Shown: one piece after another, positions 51,901 through 58,416 of the stretch
How the letters are laid out: the number at the start of each line of letters is the position of its first letter
How positions within the stretch are numbered: position 1 is the first letter of the stretch
Source of the DNA: Verrucomicrobiota bacterium
GTDB taxonomy: Bacteria > Verrucomicrobiota > Verrucomicrobiia > Verrucomicrobiales > Verrucomicrobiaceae
NCBI GenBank assembly: GCA_017301975.1
Contig: JAFLEI010000021.1
Location: forward strand, 62,001 to 126,000
Reading direction: 5' to 3'
DNA: 64,000 nucleotides
The notes under the pieces: model-generated
What the model was told of the DNA's origin: nothing
What the model saw: the letters and a program-made list of their open reading frames with translations, nothing else
Databases searched by the model: none
Made by a program: the position numbers and the translations under genes

Positions 51901-52728
51901 TCACGCCATGGGATTCACCAGGGTGCCGATGCCGTCGATGGTGATGCTGATGATGTCGCCGCTTTGCAGGGTGAATTCATCTCCGGGGACGATGCCGGTG
52001 CCGGTCATGAGGAAGGTGCCTGTGGGAAAGGTGTTGTCGCGGAAGAGGAAGCCTGCGAGTTCGGCAGGGGTGCGCTTGAGCTGGGAGACTGTCGTTTCCC
52101 CTTCGAAGACGGCGGCTCCCGCACGGTCGATCTGCAAGTGAATGCGGGTGGTAGGCGCGGGCGGTTCGTTTTGGATCAGGATGGCGGGGCCGAGGGCGGC
52201 GCAGAGCTTAAAACACTTGGCCTGCGGCAGGTAGAGGGGGTTTTCGCCTTCGATGTCGCGGCAGGAAAGGTCATTGCCCACGGTGTAGCCGATGATGTCG
52301 CCACGGCTGTTGATGCACAGTGTGAGCTCAGGCTCGGGCACCATCCATTTGGAGTCGCTGCGCAGATGCATCGCCTGCCTTGGGTGGGCCACACGCTGAG
52401 GGGTGGCCTTGAAGAAAATCTCCGGGCGCTCGGCCGCATAGACACGATCATAGAAGCTGCCACCGCCTGCGTCTTTGCTTTCCTCCATGCGTGCGGTGCG
52501 GCTGCGGAAGTAGGTGACTCCTGCGGCCCAGACTTCCTGGGAAACAATCGGAGCCAGAATGGTTTCCGGCGAGGGAGCTTCCACCACTGGTGTGGTCACG
52601 GCAATCTGTGCGAGATAGGCGGGAAGGCCCACGACTTCCAGCAGCGCATCCCAGTTCTTTTCAGGCACGGCGTGCCAGGCACTTGGAGTTTGGATGAAAT
52701 TGCCGGTGGAGGTGCGGTAGAGAAGCAT
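51901..52728 (-). CDS. Fumarylacetoacetate-hydrolase-family 2-keto-3-deoxy-acid dehydratase-like protein
   Basis: 275 residues. FAH-family metal-binding and active-site segments are visible: EVWAAGVTYFRSRTARMEES, WMVPEPELTLCIN with the Glu ligands, VGNDLSCRDIEGENPLYL with Asp, and GDIISITIDGIGTLVNPM. VTYxRSRxARMEES is characteristic of the 2-keto-3-deoxy-arabinonate/xylonate dehydratase branch, which forms 2-oxoglutarate semialdehyde. Together with the nearby semialdehyde dehydrogenase this gives the end of a Weimberg-like route. Other FAH reactions remain possible. Confidence 0.75.
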   Translation of the reverse strand: MLLYRTSTGNFIQTPSAWHAVPEKNWDALLEVVGLPAYLAQIAVTTPVVEAPSPETILAPIVSQEVWAAGVTYFRSRTARMEESKDAGGGSFYDRVYAAERPEIFFKATPQRVAHPRQAMHLRSDSKWMVPEPELTLCINSRGDIIGYTVGNDLSCRDIEGENPLYLPQAKCFKLCAALGPAILIQNEPPAPTTRIHLQIDRAGAAVFEGETTVSQLKRTPAELAGFLFRDNTFPTGTFLMTGTGIVPGDEFTLQSGDIISITIDGIGTLVNPMA

Positions 52729-52813
52729 GGTAAAATCAGACTAGAGAAAGACGGTCAGCGCGCAACCTGAGGCGCTGGTAATTTCACTGTAACCTTCGGT
52801 CGCGCTGTCCGGA

Positions 52814-52829
52814 ATGAGCTAAAGCTCAT
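52814..52829. repeat. REP-like hairpin ATGAGCTAAAGCTCAT (copy 2)
   Basis: Perfect 6-bp inverted repeat with a TAAA loop, followed by GAGCAC. Paired with copy 1 at 4355-4370. It lies between the FAH gene and the B12-sensor gene, both on the minus strand. Confidence 0.6.
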
Positions 52830-52840
52830 GAGCACCCTTC

Positions 52841-53824
52841 TTATGCCTGATTCTTGCAGAGGGCCTCGTCCAGGCCGTGCAGGCAGCTCACCCACTGTAC
52901 AGCGATGTCAGGGAGCACCGTGCGGTAGCTGGCAGCAGCGCGGCCACCTACGATGAGGCGCATGGGGGATGGCAGCAGCTCGCGCATGCGGCGCAGTTTT
53001 TCCACGATAATGGGGCAGCCCTCAGGATATACCACGCTGAGCGCCACCGCCGTGGCATGCCGGGCGATGGCGCATGCGGCGATTTCTTCCACGGGCAGAT
53101 TCGGCCCGAGATACGTCACAAGCCAGCCCAGATCTCGTGCCGAGGCGGCCACGATCAATGCTCCCAGCTCGTGAACCTCTCCCGCTGGGGTGGCCACCAC
53201 CAGCTCCGGCGCATTCCGAGGCGTCTGACTGCCGGGCACGGGGGTGAGCAGAAGCTCGCGGATGATGGCAGTGGTGATGTGTTCCTGGCTCGGGCGAAGC
53301 TCTCCCTGCTGCCAGCTGCTGCCCACCTGGATGACCAGCGGACAGATGACCTGATGCAGCATGCCGCGCTGACCGAGCTGCATGCGTGCCTGCAAAAGCA
53401 CCTGGCGCAGTCCTTCGCAATCGTAGCGCTTTGAGGCGGCGATGGCGCTGTCAACATACTGTTGCGGCTCCATCACCGGGCGCTGCGGTGGAGGCTCTTC
53501 TGCGGCTACGGGGGAGGTGGGATCTGCGGGGAGGACGGAGACGGGCAGTGCCACGGGGACGGTGCCACGGGCAAGTTCCTCCAGTTCCGCCGTGCTCAGG
53601 CGTGCCACCCCGCCGATGCGGTGGCCGTTTTCTGTGAGGACCTTCAGCAGCTTCAGGCGCTTGACGGCCTCGTCACAGTACATGCGGCGGTTGGTGCAGG
53701 TGCGGCTGGGGCTGAGCGCGCTGTAACGCCTCTCCCAGATGCGGATCACATGCTGGCTGAGGCCGCTGAGCTTGCTGGCGAGCTGAATAGGACAAGGCAT
53801 GAACAAATGTATGGGAGTTGCCAC
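52841..53824 (-). CDS. CarH/LitR-type B12-dependent MerR-family regulator
   Basis: 327 residues. N-terminal MerR-type winged helix: LSQHVIRIWERRYSAL, then RTCTNRRMYCDEAVKRLKLL, then NGHRIGGVARLST. C-terminal ~120-325 is the cobalamin-binding region: W171-x9-E181-H182 in SSWQQGELRPSQEH, the helix that caps the adenosyl group in CarH; E216-x-H218-x-x-G221 in GEVHELG, the lower-axial histidine; and LIVGGRAAASY. In CarH, adenosylcobalamin supports a DNA-bound tetramer in the dark, and light breaks it. Thermus CarH has His beside the Trp as the light-state ligand; here it is Gln172. No carotenoid genes are nearby. An alternative start is Met9 at 53800. Divergent from the SpmAB-like gene. Confidence 0.8.
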   Translation of the reverse strand: MATPIHLFMPCPIQLASKLSGLSQHVIRIWERRYSALSPSRTCTNRRMYCDEAVKRLKLLKVLTENGHRIGGVARLSTAELEELARGTVPVALPVSVLPADPTSPVAAEEPPPQRPVMEPQQYVDSAIAASKRYDCEGLRQVLLQARMQLGQRGMLHQVICPLVIQVGSSWQQGELRPSQEHITTAIIRELLLTPVPGSQTPRNAPELVVATPAGEVHELGALIVAASARDLGWLVTYLGPNLPVEEIAACAIARHATAVALSVVYPEGCPIIVEKLRRMRELLPSPMRLIVGGRAAASYRTVLPDIAVQWVSCLHGLDEALCKNQA

Positions 53825-53898
53825 TTGAGGCTGGCGCAGAAACGTTTACGCATTGCCGCCGCATCTGGCTACTACCTTGTCACACTTTCCACTACGAC

Positions 53899-55296
53899 AT
53901 GCTGAACTACATCTGGTCCTTTCTCCTGCTCTCCGGCCTGTGCGCCGCCGCGCTGCTCGGCAATGTCTCGGGGGAGACCGGCATCGTGGCCGCCATTTTG
54001 TCTAAATCCAAGGCTGCGGTGATGGACATCGCCCTGCCTCTGGCCGGTCTGATGATCTTCTGGCTTGGCGTGATGCGGGTGATGGAAAAGGCCGGGCTGC
54101 TGGAGCTGGCCGCACGGCTGCTCTCCCCCATCATGCGCCGCCTTTTTCCCGAAGTGCCTGCCGATCACCCGGCCATGAGCGCCATGATCATGAATCTCGC
54201 GGCCAACATGCTCGGCCTGGGCAACAGCGCCACGCCGCTGGGGCTCAAGGCCATGACGCACCTGCAGGAGCTCAACCCGCACAAGAACACCGCGAGCAAC
54301 GCCATGGTGACTTTTCTGGCGATGAACACGGCGGCCTTCACCCTGGTGCCGATGACGGCCATCAACTACCTCAACGCCGCCGGCATCAAAGGGGCGCACC
54401 AAATCATCATGCCCACCATTCTGGCGACCGCCTGCACCGTCGTCACCGCCGTGGTCGCGGCCCGGCTATATGGCAGGCTGCCGTGCTTTGCGCTGCAGGC
54501 GGACGATCTGGTGACTTCCCTGCCCACGGCGGACGGCGCGCCCGCCGCCGCAACAATCACCCCACGCCGCAAATTCTGGCTCGTCGCCCTTTTCGTAGTC
54601 TTCGGTGCTTGTGCGACGCTGGAACTTCTGCCCGCCACCGTCCGCGCGGACGTCTTGCGCAGCACCGGCCTGAGTGAAGTGGTCGAGAAGGCCAGGCAGA
54701 AAGCCCCGCCTCCCGCGCCCGCAGCTCCTGCCGCCAGCGCTGAGCCTCAGATTGAACCCACCTGGAAGCGACTCATGAATGGCGGCTCCGGCCTCGCCAT
54801 TCCCATCGTGCTCGTCGTCACGATCGGAGTCGGCCTGGCCAGGGGCGTGAAGGTGTATGAGGAGTTTGTGGAAGGAGCCAAGGAGGGCTTTGCCGTCGCC
54901 ACGCGCATCATGCCCTTTCTTGTGGCCATGCTGGCCGCGCTGGCCGTGTTCAACAGCTCCGGCATGCTGCGGCTGCTCGAATATGTGCTGCGTCCCTTGC
55001 TCAGCTTCATCGGCTTTCCTGTGGAACTGCTGCCCATGGCGCTGATGCGGCCGCTCACAGGGTCCGGCTCGCTCGGCGTGCTCAATGACATCCTGCTGCG
55101 CCCCGAGATCAGCGAACAGCTCAAGTTCACCGCAGCCATCATGTATGGCTCCACGGAGACGACTTTTTACGTGCTGGCCGTGTATTTCGGCAGTGTCGGC
55201 ATTCGGCGCATCCGCCATGCGCTTGCGGCGGGTCTCACGGCAGACATTGTGGGCATGGGCATGGCCGTCATTCTGGGCAGGCTGCTCTTTGCCTGA
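53899..55296 (+). CDS. SpmA-SpmB fusion (nucleoside-recognition/gate domain) membrane protein
   Basis: 465 residues with about nine membrane segments. The N-terminal half corresponds to SpmA (LNYIWSFLLLSGLCAAAL, DIALPLAGLMIFWLGVMRVME, NLAANMLGLGNSATPLGLKAM) and the C-terminal half to SpmB (ATRIMPFLVAMLAALAVF, LMRPLTGSGSLGVLNDI, IMYGSTETTFYVLAVYFGSVG). The two gate domains are separate proteins in Bacillus, where they act in spore dehydration. In non-sporulating bacteria they are predicted transporters. A Pro/Ala-rich linker joins the halves. The start at 53899 is chosen from the first membrane segment; 74 bases separate it from the divergent B12-sensor gene. Confidence 0.8.
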   Translation: MLNYIWSFLLLSGLCAAALLGNVSGETGIVAAILSKSKAAVMDIALPLAGLMIFWLGVMRVMEKAGLLELAARLLSPIMRRLFPEVPADHPAMSAMIMNLAANMLGLGNSATPLGLKAMTHLQELNPHKNTASNAMVTFLAMNTAAFTLVPMTAINYLNAAGIKGAHQIIMPTILATACTVVTAVVAARLYGRLPCFALQADDLVTSLPTADGAPAAATITPRRKFWLVALFVVFGACATLELLPATVRADVLRSTGLSEVVEKARQKAPPPAPAAPAASAEPQIEPTWKRLMNGGSGLAIPIVLVVTIGVGLARGVKVYEEFVEGAKEGFAVATRIMPFLVAMLAALAVFNSSGMLRLLEYVLRPLLSFIGFPVELLPMALMRPLTGSGSLGVLNDILLRPEISEQLKFTAAIMYGSTETTFYVLAVYFGSVGIRRIRHALAAGLTADIVGMGMAVILGRLLFA

Positions 55297-55644
55297 AGCA
55301 AGCCGCGTTTTGCCAGCGCGGGGCGGAGGGCGTGGGCGGAGCGTGAGGGACCAGGATGGTCCCACTCCTGCCAATCCACCCAGAGCCTCGGGCAGGAGAG
55401 GGATCATCCTGATCCCTTCCCGCTCCGCGTTCGTTCCGCGCTCTTCCAAGCCACGGATCAAGATGGACGCCACCTCCAAACTGCCGACTGCGAGGGTGCG
55501 CATTACTCCTGCAGCCTGCCCCGCGCTGGCAGACGGACTAGCAATCGTAACATCCGTCCTGCATCCGAACGGGCCGCGCGTGGCTTTGCGTTGAGTTGGC
55601 ACCATTGCTGCCTACATTCCTCCCCTCTCCCGCCTGCCCTGCCC
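55297..55644. other. 348-base gap containing REP-like repeats
   Basis: No gene is seen between the SpmAB-like gene and the racemase-like gene. It contains the REP-like pair at 55347-55416 and a degenerate partial copy at 55455-55466 (GGATCAAGATGG). Nothing else is recognised. Confidence 0.6.
55347..55416. repeat. BIME-like inverted pair of 26-bp REP-like units (upstream of racemase-like gene)
   Basis: Unit A at 55347-55372 begins with the hairpin GGGACCA-GGA-TGGTCCC and continues ACTCCTGCC. Unit B at 55391-55416 is inverted: GGCAGGAGA then GGGATCA-TCC-TGATCCC. The stem changes from GGACCA/TGGTCC to GGATCA/TGATCC in a compensatory way. The pair is separated by 18 bases. Confidence 0.7.
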
Positions 55645-56907
55645 ATGAAAACACTCACCGCACTGCTCCTGCTGGCCGTCGCAGCCCATGCTGCAGATCT
55701 TATCGAGCATGCCAGGGCCAATGCAGATGGAAAGGCGGCCTTCAGCTTTGATTCCAACGCCTGGAGCGATGCTGAAGCCACGCGACACCTGCCCATCGGC
55801 GTGTTCGATTCCGGGATTGGTGGTCTCACGGTGCTGGAGGCGCTGCTGACACTGGACGCCTTTCATAACGACACGCTGCAACCCGGCGCTGATGGAGAGC
55901 CCGATTTCGCCCAAGAGCGCTTCATCTACTTCGGCGACCAGGCAAACATGCCCTACGGCAACTATTCCGCCGTGAACCGCACTGACTACCTGCGCGAACT
56001 CATTGTGAAGGACGCCGTCTTCCTGCTGGGGCGCCGCGCCTACCCTGCCGCGAGCACCACACCGCAGTATGACAAGCCACCGGTCAAGGCCATCGTCATC
56101 GCCTGCAACACGGCCACAGCTTACGGTCTCGAAGACATTCGCAAGGCGGTGGCGGCATGGAAAATCCCCGTCATCGTCGTCGGAGTCGTGGAGGCCGGGG
56201 CACGCGGTGTTTTGGAATCCAAGACCCAAGGCGGCATCGGTGTACTGGCCACTGTCGGCACCTGCGCCAGCAAGGTTTATCCGCGCACCATCGCCAGCAC
56301 CCTCGGGCGTGCAGGGCAGAGCGTTCCGCTCATCGCCCAGCAGGGCAGCGCCACACTGGCGGGAGCGATTGAAGGTGATGCCGCCTTTCCTGATTCAGTC
56401 GCCGTCTATGCGCTGAAAGAAGCGCGTTCATTGGCGGAGGCCTACCGCGCGGAGAAACCCAGCGTGCCGCTGCAGACCATCGTGCTCGGTTGCACGCACT
56501 ACCCGCTCGCCCAAGAGGAAATCAACACCGCCTTTGCTGCGCTGCGTCAGGAGCCTGCTTTCCGCGACATCATCGCCGAACAGCGCACCTTTGTGAACCC
56601 CGCCGAAGCCACGGCGCGGGAGCTGTTTCGCGAACTCGCCAAGTCGAGGCTGCGCTTGAAGCCCGGCGAGACCTGCGTCATTGATCAAGGCCTGTTCTAC
56701 CTTTCCGTTCCGCGTGTGGAGGAAGTCGGCATCCAGCTCTCCGGAGACGGCAGCCTGGACAAGGACTACAAGTACTCCCGCAGCCCCGGCCATTTTGACT
56801 TTGAAGATACGAAGAACGTGCCGCTGACGCCCGAGTTGATTCCTGCGAACAGCGCGAAACTGGTGAAGGAGCGGCTGCCGGCCGTGTGGAAGAGTTTGGG
56901 GAGGTGA
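55645..56907 (+). CDS. Exported glutamate-racemase-family protein
   Basis: 420 residues. The start at 55645 gives an obvious signal peptide (MKTLTALLLLAVAAHAA, likely cleaved after Ala16), which cytoplasmic MurI lacks. After it, the Asp/Glu racemase core is complete: GVFDSGIGGL (Asp55, Ser56), YFGDQANMPYG, VIACNTATA (Cys154) and LGCTHYPL (Cys283, His285). Both catalytic cysteines are kept, so racemase chemistry is possible outside the cytoplasm. It is about 150 residues longer than MurI, with insertions and a C-terminal extension. No lipobox. REP-like pairs flank it on both sides. Confidence 0.85.
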   Translation: MKTLTALLLLAVAAHAADLIEHARANADGKAAFSFDSNAWSDAEATRHLPIGVFDSGIGGLTVLEALLTLDAFHNDTLQPGADGEPDFAQERFIYFGDQANMPYGNYSAVNRTDYLRELIVKDAVFLLGRRAYPAASTTPQYDKPPVKAIVIACNTATAYGLEDIRKAVAAWKIPVIVVGVVEAGARGVLESKTQGGIGVLATVGTCASKVYPRTIASTLGRAGQSVPLIAQQGSATLAGAIEGDAAFPDSVAVYALKEARSLAEAYRAEKPSVPLQTIVLGCTHYPLAQEEINTAFAALRQEPAFRDIIAEQRTFVNPAEATARELFRELAKSRLRLKPGETCVIDQGLFYLSVPRVEEVGIQLSGDGSLDKDYKYSRSPGHFDFEDTKNVPLTPELIPANSAKLVKERLPAVWKSLGR

Positions 56908-56927
56908 AGGCAAAGCGCCACGCGCCT

Positions 56928-57012
56928 GGCAGGAGTGGGATCATCCTGATCCCTCACGCTTCGCTTTGCTCAGTGTTTCCAAACAGGGGACCAAGATGGT
57001 CCCCCTCCTGCC
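56928..57012. repeat. BIME-like inverted pair of REP-like units (downstream of racemase-like gene)
   Basis: Unit C at 56928-56953 is GGCAGGAGT then GGGATCA-TCC-TGATCCC. Unit D at 56987-57012 is GGGACCA-AGA-TGGTCCC then CCTCCTGCC, in opposite orientation to C. Each is 26 bp, like units A and B upstream. A degenerate fifth copy, GGGGATCA-AGA-TGAGCCCC, is at 57068-57086, with one stem mismatch. The spacer before the AGA-loop units repeats the motif TTTCCAAAC / TTCCCAAAC. Confidence 0.7.
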
Positions 57013-57144
57013 GGAACTTCCGCCTGCCCAGCGCCCCCCCCCTTCGCCTCTTCCACCGTTCCCAAACGGGGATCAAGATGAGCCCCCTCCGCCGCCCGCG
57101 CTGATTCCAACGAACAGCGCGAAGCTGGTGACGGTAAGCGATCA

Positions 57145-57516
57145 TTACAAACATGCGCCGCACGAGTGGCAGTAGTTGAGAGGATAACCTCGCGTTCTCG
57201 GGGTATGGCTCCTCACAAAACCGCACTTTGAACAAGATACTCCAGGCGATTTCGCACCGCAGTTTGTGCAGTACTGATGAGGCCCTGAATTCACGATGCT
57301 CTTTCCACAGGACGAACATTTGAGACTTCCCACCCATGCTGATACTGTAAGTGTTAAAAGTATTCCGGCAATACCACAGCAAATGAGATTGGCTTGGATG
57401 TTTTCTTGGGGTTCAAATAGAAAGCCTGCGAGAATGCAGACTGCAGCAATGATTCCCGGAATTAAGGCCAACGTTTCCAAGGACTTAGGTTTGAGATTCA
57501 TGCACAAAGATGCCAT
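57145..57516 (-). CDS. Small membrane protein with C-terminal zinc ribbon
   Basis: 123 residues. Two membrane helices (LALIPGIIAAVCILAGFLF, LICCGIAGILLTLTVSAWVG) precede a Cys-rich tail with CSSCG, CTNCG, CSKCG and CHSCGACL, likely two zinc ribbons on the cytoplasmic side. Alternative start is Met6 (57501). It is markedly more AT-rich than its neighbours. A possible -10 element, TATAAT on the minus strand, lies at 57554-57559, 38-43 bases upstream of the first ATG. Function unknown. Confidence 0.6.
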   Translation of the reverse strand: MASLCMNLKPKSLETLALIPGIIAAVCILAGFLFEPQENIQANLICCGIAGILLTLTVSAWVGSLKCSSCGKSIVNSGPHQYCTNCGAKSPGVSCSKCGFVRSHTPRTRGYPLNYCHSCGACL

Positions 57517-57553
57517 TCATTGGGTCGTCTGCATGTCGAACAAGGCGGTATTT

Positions 57554-57559
57554 ATTATA
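57554..57559 (-). promoter_or_regulatory. Possible -10 element of the zinc-ribbon gene
   Basis: Consensus TATAAT read on the minus strand, in an AT-rich tract (TTTATAATAAATA) 38 bases upstream of the 57516 start codon. No good -35 is seen at the usual spacing. Confidence 0.35.
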
Positions 57560-57621
57560 AATGAGGATCGGCACCATGCAGCACATCGAACTCCGCATGT
57601 ATGACGACGCGCAGGATAAGT

Positions 57622-58200
57622 TCAAGATCCCTGAGTACGCCGCTGGTACGTATTGATCCCTACCTCCGCCCAGCCTTGCTCCTTGATCAAAGCTTCCAGT
57701 GCTGACCGGAAGCGCTTCCTCCTTCCGGCCACCGTCTGTTTGAAGTCATCCCCATGCGGAAAGAGCGCGCTGATCAGGACCTTCACCCGGCCGTCCGGAT
57801 ACCGCTTCAGCATCTCGTGCTCATGATCGTTCAAGATGGCCTCCGCAATGAGCGCCGCAGGGGCCTTGGCGTTCACCCGCTTCGCCATGGCGTGGAGCTG
57901 ACGTTTGCGGGTGGACACGATCTCCGCCGTATGCGCCGCCACATCCACACACCAGCGCTGCATTTCCGCGCGGGTCGAGCCATTCACCGTGCCGCCATGG
58001 CGCTCGATCTCGAAGCTCAGCAGTGGCGGGTTCCAGCTTAAATCCTCCGTCCGCCCCCGGATCTTGTGCGCCTGCATGCCGCCGGCCCGCGAACCTCGCA
58101 GGGATGGCCAGGCCTCCGCCAGCAGGATCTCAACTTGTTCCCGGTCAAGTTCGGAGCCAGGAGGCTGGCTCATGAGGAAGGCTTTGAGCGAAGTGTTCAT
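57622..58200 (-). CDS. Hypothetical cytoplasmic protein
   Basis: 192 residues from 58200 (MNTSLKAFLMSQPPG). No recognised domain, signal peptide or membrane helix. It is basic, with HAMAKRVNAKAPAALIAEAIL and GRRKRFRSALEALIKEQGW suggesting nucleic-acid or protein binding. The longer in-frame start (58371) adds low-quality sequence across what looks like intergenic DNA and is not preferred. Same strand as the zinc-ribbon gene, which lies 105 bases downstream. Confidence 0.5.
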   Translation of the reverse strand: MNTSLKAFLMSQPPGSELDREQVEILLAEAWPSLRGSRAGGMQAHKIRGRTEDLSWNPPLLSFEIERHGGTVNGSTRAEMQRWCVDVAAHTAEIVSTRKRQLHAMAKRVNAKAPAALIAEAILNDHEHEMLKRYPDGRVKVLISALFPHGDDFKQTVAGRRKRFRSALEALIKEQGWAEVGINTYQRRTQGS

Positions 58201-58416
58201 GAAGGAAGTTATTGATGCCACGTTTGCATGCCACTTGGTTTTTGCATGGGCCAACTTCAAAGGTGGCGTTCCATCATCACAACGCCCTTTGCCGGAACCA
58301 CCTAGGATCCCGAAAGCGAAGACGCGGGCGACGAGACTCCCCAAGGCGAACGGCAGCGCAAAGAGGCGCACCTCCCAGCCCGGACCTCCGTCACACGGGG
58401 CATTGGTGTTGCCCTC

